Part shown: positions 38,339 to 47,138 of the stretch, piece by piece
Numbering within the stretch: the first letter of the stretch is position 1
How the letters are laid out: each line of letters starts with the position of its first letter
Assembly: GCA_026004675.1 (NCBI GenBank)
Contig: BPJP01000011.1
Coordinates: 113,037-177,036 of the forward strand
From: Gemmatales bacterium
Lineage (GTDB): Bacteria > Planctomycetota > Planctomycetia > Gemmatales > Gemmataceae
Length of the DNA stretch: 64,000 bases
Direction of reading: 5' to 3'
Translations under genes and position numbers: made by a program
The notes under the pieces: generated by a model
Database searches by the model: none
The model's input: the letters and a program-made list of their open reading frames with translations, nothing else
What the model was told of the DNA's origin: nothing

Positions 38339-40318
38339 CTATCTGGGAAAACGAGTCGGTGGAGAGCCGGTTTCCACGCCGTCGATGAAACAGCGACATG
38401 TCGGCAAAGCGTCGAGAAATAGTCTCCCGTACGGTTTCGTCAGTATTCGCGGATCGAGGATCACCACCATTCCTTTGTCCTTTTGCGTGCGTACCAGGCG
38501 GCCAAATCCCTGCTTCAGCTTGATGATGGCTTGCGGCACTTGATAGTCGAGAAAGGGATTACCACCCTCCGCGCGGATCGCTTCGATGCGGGCTTCGACG
38601 ATCGGGCGATCGGGGACGGCAAAAGGCAGTTTGGTGATGATGACGTTGGAGAGAGCCTCTCCCTGGACATCAACCCCCTGCCAAAAGCTATCGACACCAA
38701 ACAGCACGGCATTGCCGGCTTTTCGAAATTGTTCCAGGAGTTTCGCCCTGGGCCAGCGGTCCCCCTGAGCCAACAGCGGGTAACCCTGCTCTTCGAACCA
38801 ATCGCTCAAATCCTCTGCCAAACGATGCATGAATTGGTAATTGGTGAAGAGGACGAAAGCTCGACCTTGACTGCGAGCCACGAATTCGCAAACCTTTTTT
38901 CCCACTTCTCGTTCGTACAGCTTTGTTTCCGCTGTTGGATCGGGCATGTGGCGAAATAAGTGCAGTTCCACCTGTTGTTCATAGTCGAAGGGACTGCCGA
39001 ATTGCACGGCGGAACTATCGTCAAGACCCAGTCGTCGTTGAAAATGGCCGAATCCCTGGCTGCCTCCCACGCTCAGCGTCGCGCTGGTCATCACCACCGT
39101 GGGAACCTGGGCATAAAGTTGTTTCTGCAAAGCCGGGCCAACTTCGATCGGCGCACTGGCCATTGTCAATTTCTGCTTCTGTCTGCCTGTAAGTTCCAGC
39201 CAATAAACCTGATCTTCGAAGTTTTGGTCGAGCCATTGCTCGATGCCGACGGCGAACGCCGTGCTTCGGTTGGCACACGACTCGATTTCCATCGCCATGC
39301 CTTCGTCCTCGATTCGATCGCCAAGAGCGTTGAGAGCAGTTGCCAGTTTTCTCAGTTCCTCGCTGAGGGGATTGGCAACTTGCAAGGGATCACGGATGCG
39401 GCCGTTTCCTCCGCGCATCGTTTGCCATTCCACCAGATAATCGAAAAACTCTCTGGCGACCAGCCTCGCCCGTTCCGTTTGTTCCAGCGCGTCACGATCT
39501 TTCAAGGCGACGAGCAGGCCTCGATCGTAGCGAGGATGCTTCAACCGGTTGAGCAGATACTCCACCTGGGCACTGCTGATCTGCAAGCCGAGGTGGTCGG
39601 CTGCTACGTCTTCGAGGGTATGTGCTTCGTCGAAAATAACGATCTGATAATCGGGCAGAATATTCACCCCGTGCTGCCGGAGAGCAAGGTCCGTGAAGAA
39701 CAGTGCATGATTGACGACCAGGATATTGGCCTCCTGCACCTGCCGGCGTGCCTTGAAGTAGAAACACCGACTGAATTCGGGGCAGCGGCGACCCAAACAA
39801 TTGCCGCTATCGCTCTGAACCTCGTCCCAGGCTTCGAAACCGGGTTGGAAAGGCAAGTCGCTCCGGCTGCCGTCGGTCGTTGTTTGAACCCATCGGTCCA
39901 GCCTCTTGATATCCTCGTACGTATTGGTTCCGAGCGACAGCATGCGTTGCCTGGCACCAGCCAGTCGCCGCAGGCTGATATAGTTTGATCGCCCTTTCAC
40001 CAACACCGCTCTGAATTCATAGGGAAGCACAGATTGCAGAAATGGCAGGTCTTTTTCGATCAACTGTTCCTGCAAACTGATCGTATGCGTGGAAACGACG
40101 ACCCGACACTCGTCATCGCGAACGGCAGCTTCGATGGCCGGCACAAGATAGGCGAAGCTTTTACCTACGCCGGTTCCCGCCTCCACCAACAGGTGATGTC
40201 GCCCGCAAATCGCCGATTCGATGGCCGACGCCATTTCCAACTGTTGTGGTCGGTGTTCGTAGTTCTGCAAGCGCCGGGCGATCAAGCCGCCTGACCCCAG
40301 GATATCTGTAACCGGCAT
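38339..40318 (-). CDS. dinG: DinG-family ATP-dependent DNA helicase (XPD-like)
   Basis: About 659 residues starting at ATG 40318 ('MPVTDILGSGGLIARRLQNY'). Walker A is 'LLVEAGTGVGKSFAYLVP', the Fe-S cluster cysteines lie in 'GNCLGRRCPEFSRCFYFKAR', the DEAH box in 'IVIFDEAHTLEDVAADHL', and the C-terminal helicase motifs in 'LFGVDSFWQGVDVQGEALSN' and 'KLKQGFGRLVRTQKDKGM'. DinG unwinds DNA, including R-loops, during repair. The same frame stays open upstream to 40621, but that part encodes only translated repeat sequence, so I use the shorter start. Confidence 0.92.
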   Translation of the reverse strand: MPVTDILGSGGLIARRLQNYEHRPQQLEMASAIESAICGRHHLLVEAGTGVGKSFAYLVPAIEAAVRDDECRVVVSTHTISLQEQLIEKDLPFLQSVLPYEFRAVLVKGRSNYISLRRLAGARQRMLSLGTNTYEDIKRLDRWVQTTTDGSRSDLPFQPGFEAWDEVQSDSGNCLGRRCPEFSRCFYFKARRQVQEANILVVNHALFFTDLALRQHGVNILPDYQIVIFDEAHTLEDVAADHLGLQISSAQVEYLLNRLKHPRYDRGLLVALKDRDALEQTERARLVAREFFDYLVEWQTMRGGNGRIRDPLQVANPLSEELRKLATALNALGDRIEDEGMAMEIESCANRSTAFAVGIEQWLDQNFEDQVYWLELTGRQKQKLTMASAPIEVGPALQKQLYAQVPTVVMTSATLSVGGSQGFGHFQRRLGLDDSSAVQFGSPFDYEQQVELHLFRHMPDPTAETKLYEREVGKKVCEFVARSQGRAFVLFTNYQFMHRLAEDLSDWFEEQGYPLLAQGDRWPRAKLLEQFRKAGNAVLFGVDSFWQGVDVQGEALSNVIITKLPFAVPDRPIVEARIEAIRAEGGNPFLDYQVPQAIIKLKQGFGRLVRTQKDKGMVVILDPRILTKPYGRLFLDALPTCRCFIDGVETGSPPTRFPR

Positions 40319-40399
40319 GCATGTATTGTGCGAAGTCGCACGGCCAATGGTAAAGAGCAGTTTCGCTCGGCCAACAACTCTGATGCTGCGACGTACGCT

Positions 40400-40625
40400 G
40401 AAAACACCGTTTGTTGACGGTCTGCTCGTCGCGTTTACACCGCGACGCTCGCTGAAAACACCGTTAGTTGACGGTGGAGGCAAGCTGCACAAAATAGGCA
40501 AAATTTTTCTTGATAGTTCCTCTCGCGCCTTCGCGCGCACCGAGAAGGCAGGCATCGTACGGGCTGTGCTTCTATTCGGTAACGGCTTGACAGCTTTTTT
40601 GACCGCCTCGCTTTTCACCACTTAG
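40400..40625. repeat. Paired-hairpin repeat, copy A
   Basis: Two hairpins with the consensus CACCGT-(T/A-rich 6)-ACGGT(G) lie at 40405-40421 and 40459-40476, 54 bp apart, each preceded by CTGAAAA. They are followed by GGTGGAGGCAAG, then CTG CAC AAA ATA at 40485 and a frame ('HKIGKIFLDSSSRAFARTEK') that stays open to 40625. The arrangement closely matches copy B at 59924-60107. It occupies the divergent promoter region between dinG and the voltage-sensor gene. Confidence 0.7.
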
Positions 40626-40653
40626 ACAACGGCGTAACGAACGAATTACAAGG

Positions 40654-40659
40654 TATAAT
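40654..40659 (+). promoter_or_regulatory. -10 box TATAAT of the voltage-sensor gene
   Basis: A consensus TATAAT lies 46 bp before the GTG start at 40706, with a plausible leader and a good ribosome-binding site (AGAAAGGA, 40691-40698). No clear -35 is seen at the optimal distance. Confidence 0.5.
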
Positions 40660-40705
40660 GCTTGGGGCGGTCAGCCAGAAGGTTTTTGTCAGAAAGGATG
40701 CCCGC

Positions 40706-43700
40706 GTGACATTCGAGCCGAAACACGAGAGCGGAGACGATCACCCGCCGGTCGATACGCCTGACCTGTGTCCCGAAGATGGCAGCGAATTCGCCGCCTC
40801 GGAGTTCTTGCAGAACGAGTTGTCCGAGTTGCGGACAGCGGTGCAGCGTCTGCGGGGAGATCGGGCCTCGGAGGGTCTCAAGACGGCAGCGGAGCTTCAG
40901 GCATTGGAAAATCGGCTGCGCGACCTGATTCCCGCCGTCCGTACCGTCGAGCCGCACAGCAATGCTACGGACTCGTTGCTTCCCGACTTGCGTAATTGGG
41001 TTGAACTATTGCGCGGGCTTAAACTAACAGCGGCCGCCAGCGAAGGGGAAGCATTGTTACGACAATTGAGTGACGATGGGGCAGAGTTGTGGCGGCAGGC
41101 CGTCGAACAACTCGGCGAACAGCCCAATGCGGAAGCATGCTTCGATGCCTTGATGCGAACCACCAGCATGCAGGCCGAAGCCCTCGAAATGTCGAGCAGC
41201 CAAGGCGAGGATATTCCGCTCCTCCATAGCGTCCGCAAAGATTTGCAAGGAAAACTTCTTGCCGCCATCGAACGAGAACCGCCCAGCGACGCCACTTACG
41301 AACGATGGACAACAGTGCTGATCGATCGCTGCGATTCGCTACTGGCGGCCTTGCCCGACTATTCGCCCGAGCGGGCGTCGGCCTATTTGCAGTTAGTCGC
41401 AGATGATGTGCACTGGCATCTGCAAAAAGTCGAGGCCAAGCGCAATTGGCGCCGACGGCGCCTGAAACGCAAGCTGAATCGGCTGCACGCCGAATACCAG
41501 GAGCGGGTGTTGCAATCCCGTTTGGAGCGACTTTTCGGCGTCACGCTTGTCGCCTGGTTCGAAAGGCTCATCCTGGTCCTCATCTTCGCGGTCTTGGGTT
41601 TGCTGACCTTCGAATGGGTCGCCGGTATCGACCAGGACAGCGACCTGGGGCAAATGCTGATTCTCGTGGATACTGGCATTTGTGCCGTTTTTCTGTGGGA
41701 ATTCTTCTTCAAGTTCTCGCTGGCACCAGCCCGGTGGCGCTGGTTCTATCGGCATTTCCTGATCGATTTTCTCCCGTCGATCCCCTTCGGCTTTATTGGC
41801 ATGCACATGGCGGACCCGGCCCGCGCCGGTCGTTTGGCACGCCTTTTGCGCTTGCCACGCTTAGCGCGTTACGTTCGCGTAGCGAGACCTGTGATTCGCA
41901 TGCTCCGCGTATTCGGCTTTTTAACGCGTGGCTTGGACCGACTGGCCCGACAATATACGATGCTGCTGAATCGCAACATCATCCTGTATCCGACACGTGA
42001 GGAAAGGCAACGAGCGCTACGGCTGGCCAACAGTATGACCAGACAGCTGCGCCGCCTGCGCGCCAGCCTCAATGAACGCTGGAAAAACCTCTTGCTGACA
42101 ACGGACAGGAGCATGCGCGATGAAGTTGCCCGTGCCCGTTACGTCCCGTTGAAACGCATTTATGATCGAGGCGGCGGGCGCCCTGACATTCACCTCGACG
42201 AAACCGTTGCCCAGGCCGAGGATCTTCCCGCCGAACTGGTGCTGCGCCAACTGGCATCGATCACGGCACAGGATGTGGAAATCGAGCTGGGCGACGATCT
42301 GACGACACGTCTGGCAAGGGTCGTGCGAATGCTGGCCCGACCGCCGATCCGCTGGTTTCCGATTATCCGCAGCGTCGTTCCTCGCCTCAGCTCCAGCAAG
42401 ACAGATGCGGAGATCGTCGCCGATGCGGCGCGCAAGCTCTCCTCTGTCCTGTCCCATTATCATAACCGCTGGTTTTTTTTCGCCGATCTTTATGGCACGA
42501 TCACGCCTTCCCAATTCGTCGACCGGTTGGGAACGGTCCTGGCGAGGAGTGCGTTCCGGCCAGCGTATCGCTTGACGCTCTTCGGCATGTTTTTTCTATT
42601 CGTCGAAGTGCTGTTGCAGTTCACGCGCTTGCCGATGCTTTTAGAACTCGAAAAAGTTCTCGCCCTGTATTTGGGTCTGCCGATCATCGTCCTGGGAGTG
42701 ATCTGCTACTTGATCGTTACCCTTGGCGTGTGGTTGCAATGGTTGGCCAGAGAAGCGACAGAGTTTTTCGAACGGGCGGCGGACGCCCAGTTCATCGCCT
42801 TGACGGAAACGATCCGCAGCCGCTACCTGCTGCGCGACGCCCGCATCTTTTACCGAAATGTCATCCGTGCCGAAAGGCAGTTGCACAATTCCCAATCCGA
42901 CCGATTTGCCCGACATGACATCGAACAGTTTGAGAATCGCATCAAGCAGTGGTTGATCGGGCAACATATCAATGTCGATGGACATGCCCCGTTCGATCCC
43001 ATCGAACGCACGGTCCTCTTGTATCGCGATTCCCTCGACGGCGCCTTATTGACCGATTCGGACACGCGGACGACAAACCAGCTGCTGGGCAATCCGGCAA
43101 TGCATCGCTTTCGCGTGCTGTCCTGGCGTTTTAACCGCGGCGAAGAAAAACAACTGCAACAATTGGACCTGCAAAGGCAGAAATCCTTTGTCGGTCCTTA
43201 TGTCTGGTTCAACTTGATCACGCGAGTGGTGGCGCATTCCTCGGCTCGACTGATCATCGACTACAACCGCCACGCCATTCCCCTCGCCGAGCTTCCGTTG
43301 GCAACCGATTCCGAAAAAACGCTCTATGACGCCTGGCTCAAGGGTGAAACCCGTCTCGATGGCAGCGGCGAAGACCAGCAAAAAATGGAAAAGCATGCCG
43401 TTACGACAGCTCTCACCGAATTGCACTTTCTCGACGCCGACCCGGAGCGCGACCGCGAAGTCGAAACCCGGTTCGGGACAGAAGTTCTGAAGCGACTGAA
43501 AAAAGACCGTCGCCGGCTGATACGTCGGATTTTCGGCACCTACCCCTTTCATTTGCGCTTGCCCAAAGATATGCGCGTGGTCAACCTGCACACGCTGTAT
43601 GAAAACTGGCTCGCCCGAGGCAAGGCATTGCTCTTGCCTTTGTTCTTAGCGCTTCACGTGGCGAAACAAGCACGCAAACTGTGGTCGTGGTTGCGGCATG

Positions 43701-44653
43701 CTTTGTATGAAATCCGCCACCCGGACAAGCGGATCGACCCGATGGACGCGGCGGAGGCGGACTTCGCTACCGCCGTACGCAAGATCGAGCGCATGCGCGG
43801 CCCGGTCATATATGCCTGTATGAAGCTACGCGCCCGCCTCGATCCGGAATATCTCGGTATTCCGCTGCCTGGCAACGAGCGATCGACCTTGGAAGGAGCC
43901 GACTTCGACGCCGACAGGGGCTTTTTGGACCTTGATCCGGTTTTGCAGGAAGAAATCTTGGCAGAGCGAAAACGCGCTGAAGCCGACATGCGCCGTTTGG
44001 GTCGCCTTATCGATGACGGCTTGCTGGGTCGTGCTGCCGAGAGAATTGGACATGCCACCGACAGCCTGTCGTCAGCCGAACACGTTCGCGCTGCCGCTGT
44101 TGCCTACCTGGCCGATTTCAATCAAGTGCGACGTCACCTGTCTGCTGAAGATATTCTGCTCGAAGTCTGGGAAAAAGCGACAGTGGACGATCCTCTGCCT
44201 ATGCGTCCCTGGCCCAGTCTATGGTTGTGGTGGAAATTCCGGCACTTTTGCAAAGTCCATCGTCTGAAAGGTCGAAAAACCCGCAAGACGGCCTGGCGCT
44301 ACGTCGTCCACAATTTCTGGGATTCCGCTGACGCCCTCAAGGCCTGGGCGAGGCACCGTCAGGCGTGTTGCGATCGAGGCGAAGAAATCCTCGCCGACCT
44401 CCTGCGCCATCCGGCACGTATCAGCGAGATCCTCGTCACCCTGCGCACGATCCAAACCCTGGCTCTGATTGACATCCTCAATTATCGGCAACACATCTAC
44501 CAACTCGGCGAATACGCCGCCGATGGCGACCCGCCAGACAAGTTGATGCAGTGGGGCCAGCAGCTTTCTTCGCCAGAAACCGACGAAGAATCCGATGTCG
44601 AGCAGGCGACTTGCCAGAGCACAGAAAGCGCCGCCACCAATCCTGGCCCGTGA
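40706..44653 (+). CDS. Giant membrane protein with voltage-sensor-like domain and no recognisable pore
   Basis: About 1,315 residues from GTG 40706. I prefer it over the ATG at 40658, which sits inside the -10 box. An N-terminal helical region (1-275) is followed by four hydrophobic segments near 281-410: 'WFERLILVLIFAVLGLLTF', 'MLILVDTGICAVFLWEFFF', a third, and an S4-like helix with regularly spaced Arg ('RLARLLRLPRLARYVRVAR'). No K+ filter (TVGYG) or S5-P-S6 follows. A second hydrophobic cluster lies near 625-678 and a long cytoplasmic region follows, ending in an acidic tail. The family is unknown to me beyond 'ion channel-like'. It could be a voltage-responsive sensor or a channel with an unusual pore. 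Confidence 0.75.
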   Translation: MTFEPKHESGDDHPPVDTPDLCPEDGSEFAASEFLQNELSELRTAVQRLRGDRASEGLKTAAELQALENRLRDLIPAVRTVEPHSNATDSLLPDLRNWVELLRGLKLTAAASEGEALLRQLSDDGAELWRQAVEQLGEQPNAEACFDALMRTTSMQAEALEMSSSQGEDIPLLHSVRKDLQGKLLAAIEREPPSDATYERWTTVLIDRCDSLLAALPDYSPERASAYLQLVADDVHWHLQKVEAKRNWRRRRLKRKLNRLHAEYQERVLQSRLERLFGVTLVAWFERLILVLIFAVLGLLTFEWVAGIDQDSDLGQMLILVDTGICAVFLWEFFFKFSLAPARWRWFYRHFLIDFLPSIPFGFIGMHMADPARAGRLARLLRLPRLARYVRVARPVIRMLRVFGFLTRGLDRLARQYTMLLNRNIILYPTREERQRALRLANSMTRQLRRLRASLNERWKNLLLTTDRSMRDEVARARYVPLKRIYDRGGGRPDIHLDETVAQAEDLPAELVLRQLASITAQDVEIELGDDLTTRLARVVRMLARPPIRWFPIIRSVVPRLSSSKTDAEIVADAARKLSSVLSHYHNRWFFFADLYGTITPSQFVDRLGTVLARSAFRPAYRLTLFGMFFLFVEVLLQFTRLPMLLELEKVLALYLGLPIIVLGVICYLIVTLGVWLQWLAREATEFFERAADAQFIALTETIRSRYLLRDARIFYRNVIRAERQLHNSQSDRFARHDIEQFENRIKQWLIGQHINVDGHAPFDPIERTVLLYRDSLDGALLTDSDTRTTNQLLGNPAMHRFRVLSWRFNRGEEKQLQQLDLQRQKSFVGPYVWFNLITRVVAHSSARLIIDYNRHAIPLAELPLATDSEKTLYDAWLKGETRLDGSGEDQQKMEKHAVTTALTELHFLDADPERDREVETRFGTEVLKRLKKDRRRLIRRIFGTYPFHLRLPKDMRVVNLHTLYENWLARGKALLLPLFLALHVAKQARKLWSWLRHALYEIRHPDKRIDPMDAAEADFATAVRKIERMRGPVIYACMKLRARLDPEYLGIPLPGNERSTLEGADFDADRGFLDLDPVLQEEILAERKRAEADMRRLGRLIDDGLLGRAAERIGHATDSLSSAEHVRAAAVAYLADFNQVRRHLSAEDILLEVWEKATVDDPLPMRPWPSLWLWWKFRHFCKVHRLKGRKTRKTAWRYVVHNFWDSADALKAWARHRQACCDRGEEILADLLRHPARISEILVTLRTIQTLALIDILNYRQHIYQLGEYAADGDPPDKLMQWGQQLSSPETDEESDVEQATCQSTESAATNPGP

Positions 44654-44659
44654 GGGGAT

Positions 44660-46255
44660 TCACGGATAGGTGTAGGTCGCCTGCAAACCAAGCGGCAGAC
44701 CCAGTTGCCAATAAACCAGCAACAACAAAACCCAGGTCATCAGAAACGACATCGAGTACGGCAGCATCAAAGCGATCAGGGTGCCGATGCCGGTGTTTTT
44801 GACGTAACGCTGGCAATAAACGACGATAAGGGGGAAATAGGGCATAAGCGGGGTGATAATGTTGGTGCTGGAATCGCCGATGCGGTAAGCCGCCTGTGTC
44901 AATTCGGGAGAGAACCCCAGTTGCATGAGCATGGGAACGAAGATAGGACCCAGCAAAGCCCATTTGGCGGATGCCGAACCGACCAAAAGGTTGACCAACG
45001 CCGTCAGCAAAATGATTCCCACGATGGTGATTTGATCGGGGAGTCCCAGCTTTTCCAGAAATGCCGCCCCTTTGATGGCCAGAAGGGCACCCAGTCCAGA
45101 CTGATTGAACGAATAAATAAACTGGGCCGCACAAAAGGCCATCACCAGATAATAGCCCATCGTGCTCATCGCGTTGCTCATCCCCTTGATGATGTCGCGG
45201 TGATTCGAGACCGTTCGGGCGACGTAGCCGTAGACAATGCCGGGCACAAGAAAAAACAGAAAGATCAAAGGGACAATCGCCTTCATCAAGGGGGCGTCGG
45301 ATGTCTCGATATCCCCGCTCGGCGAGCGCAAAAGGGAATCTCTCGGCAAGACTAAAGCGACAAGGAGAAGAATGCCGGCCAGCATGGTGCCGACGCCTGC
45401 CCAAAGGCCACGGCGTTCTTCCCGGCTCAATTCTCCCATTCCTGGCGCCTCGGCATCGTCGCCGTCGATCGCGACGCTTTGCAATCTTGGCTCGACTATC
45501 CGGTCCGTCAAATACCACCCAACCCCGACGATGATGAGGCAGGAAACGGACATGAAAAACCAATTGCACATCGGGTTGACAGTTCTCTCCGGGTCGATAA
45601 TCTGTGCTGCCGACTGCGTGAATCCCTGGAGCAGAGGGTCCAGACCGGAAGGAATGAAGTTGGCGCTGAAGCCGCCGGAAACGCCGGCGAACGCACAGAC
45701 GATGCCGGCAACGGGATGGCGACCCGCCGCAGCGAAAATCACGCCGCCAAGCGGAATCACCAGGACGTAGCCCGTGTCACCCGCCGAATGACTCACGATC
45801 GCCACCAGGATCAGCATCGGGGTCAACAACCGCATCGGCGTGATGCTCAACAATCCCTTGATCATCGCATTGATGAATCCGGTATGTTCGGCGACACCGA
45901 CACCCAAGAGTGCGACCAGCACGACTCCGAGCGGATGAAAGCCCGTGAATGTCGCTACCATCTTCGTAAGAAAAGTAACCAAGGCTTCGCCGCTCAATTG
46001 ATTCTGGATGCGGATCGGCTGTTGGCTTACCGCTCCTGTCTCGGGGTCGACCTTCCTCGTCCGCGGGTCGATTTCCGTGAACTCGACCGGAGCCAACAGT
46101 GCCGAGATGATCCATGTGAAGACGAGCGCCCACACAAAAAGCATGGCGGGATCAGGCAGTTTATTGCCCGCCCATTCCACGAGGTCAAGAAAACGTGCCG
46201 TCCAGCCTGCTGATGGGTTCGATGCTGGACCGATGTCCGATGCTGGTTCACTCAT
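44660..46255 (-). CDS. AbgT-family transporter
   Basis: 531 residues and about 11-13 membrane helices. Characteristic AbgT segments are 'GFHPLGVVLVALLGVGVAEH', 'LILVAIVSHSAGDTGYVLVI', 'VSGGFSANFIPSGLDPLLQG', 'ALVNLLVGSASAKWALLGPI' and 'YRIGDSSTNIITPLMPYFPL'. Family members export sulfonamides/antimetabolites or take up p-aminobenzoyl-glutamate. The presence of the paired hairpin loops (GFSANFIPSGLDP, GDSSTNIITPLMP) supports an active carrier. It converges with the giant gene with only 6 bp between stops. Confidence 0.92.
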   Translation of the reverse strand: MSEPASDIGPASNPSAGWTARFLDLVEWAGNKLPDPAMLFVWALVFTWIISALLAPVEFTEIDPRTRKVDPETGAVSQQPIRIQNQLSGEALVTFLTKMVATFTGFHPLGVVLVALLGVGVAEHTGFINAMIKGLLSITPMRLLTPMLILVAIVSHSAGDTGYVLVIPLGGVIFAAAGRHPVAGIVCAFAGVSGGFSANFIPSGLDPLLQGFTQSAAQIIDPERTVNPMCNWFFMSVSCLIIVGVGWYLTDRIVEPRLQSVAIDGDDAEAPGMGELSREERRGLWAGVGTMLAGILLLVALVLPRDSLLRSPSGDIETSDAPLMKAIVPLIFLFFLVPGIVYGYVARTVSNHRDIIKGMSNAMSTMGYYLVMAFCAAQFIYSFNQSGLGALLAIKGAAFLEKLGLPDQITIVGIILLTALVNLLVGSASAKWALLGPIFVPMLMQLGFSPELTQAAYRIGDSSTNIITPLMPYFPLIVVYCQRYVKNTGIGTLIALMLPYSMSFLMTWVLLLLVYWQLGLPLGLQATYTYP

Positions 46256-46277
46256 CCTGTCCGCTCTCCTTGATTCG

Positions 46278-46871
46278 TTAGCGATCTGTTTCTTGCGTGC
46301 CTTCCGCCAGGTCTTTCATACGTTCCTGAACCAGGCGGCTGACTTGCTTGAACGATGGATGATCGGAACCGCCCAGCCATTCGAAAGCTGCCGCCTCGCA
46401 TGTCGTCAAAATACAACCGGCTCGTTCCAGTCGGCGAAAAGCGAAGTCCCGGTCGATGGCATATCGGCTGGAAATGGCGTCGGCAGCAAGATAAACCCGG
46501 AAATCCAAAGCCAACAAGTCGAGAGCCGTCTGTTGCACGCAGACGTGCGCTTCGATGCCGCACAACAAAATCTTATGGCACCCTGCCTGGCGAAATCGGT
46601 CGATTACCTCCGCGACCGCACAACAGCTGAATGCGAGTTTCTCAGGGCGATTCGGCAAACGGCTAGCCAAATCGGCTACCGTCCCACCCAGCCCTTTGGG
46701 GTATTGCTCGGTCGCTTGCACGGTCAACCCAACCGCCTGGGCACAGTCGATCAGGAAGGCCATGTTCCGCGTGATCGTGGACGCATCAGGAATCTTCGCC
46801 ATCAACTTCTCCTGAACGTCGATCACCAGCAACCCCGTATCGCCAGCCGACATTCTTGTTGGATGCAACAT
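46278..46871 (-). CDS. Isochorismatase-like cysteine hydrolase
   Basis: 197 residues with the catalytic set D18 ('LLVIDVQEKLM'), K78 ('RPEKLAFSC') and C111 ('LLCGIEAHVCVQQTALDLL'). This matches the isochorismatase superfamily, including nicotinamidases, N-carbamoyl hydrolases and isochorismatases, and more specifically the YcaC/hydrolase-like group ('TEQYPKGLGGTVADLASRLP'). The substrate is not predictable. It lies 22 bp upstream of the abgT-like gene on the same strand and may be cotranscribed. Confidence 0.88.
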   Translation of the reverse strand: MLHPTRMSAGDTGLLVIDVQEKLMAKIPDASTITRNMAFLIDCAQAVGLTVQATEQYPKGLGGTVADLASRLPNRPEKLAFSCCAVAEVIDRFRQAGCHKILLCGIEAHVCVQQTALDLLALDFRVYLAADAISSRYAIDRDFAFRRLERAGCILTTCEAAAFEWLGGSDHPSFKQVSRLVQERMKDLAEGTQETDR

Positions 46872-47138
46872 GGCCTGATCCTTCCGTTCTAACGAATCAA
46901 GGGTTTTGAAAAAGGTATCATACAGGTCTGCCGCGAGCTATTCCTGCCCGAAGCGAAGCAGGCACGTGTAGATGTTGTGAGCGTTGCCGAGGAAATCGGT
47001 AACATTTGCAGCCTCGGATTCTCGGTCGGCTTCTTTCCGATGAAGCTGAAACTGTAGAATAAGTGCGAGAAAGGAAAAAGCCGTGAGGCGCCCAACCACC
47101 TTTCCGACCCGGCATGGAATCGACTCTGGGAGCTGGCA

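Noticed and set aside
40319..40621. Longer N-terminus for DinG
   Set aside because: The frame is open, but it translates the paired-hairpin repeat (two 'STNGVFS' copies) and has no helicase homology; the repeat also occurs outside any dinG gene.
44478..45569. Several long minus- and plus-strand frames opposite the AbgT and giant-protein genes
   Set aside because: They are shadows of real genes: no conserved motifs, poor starts and unusual composition.
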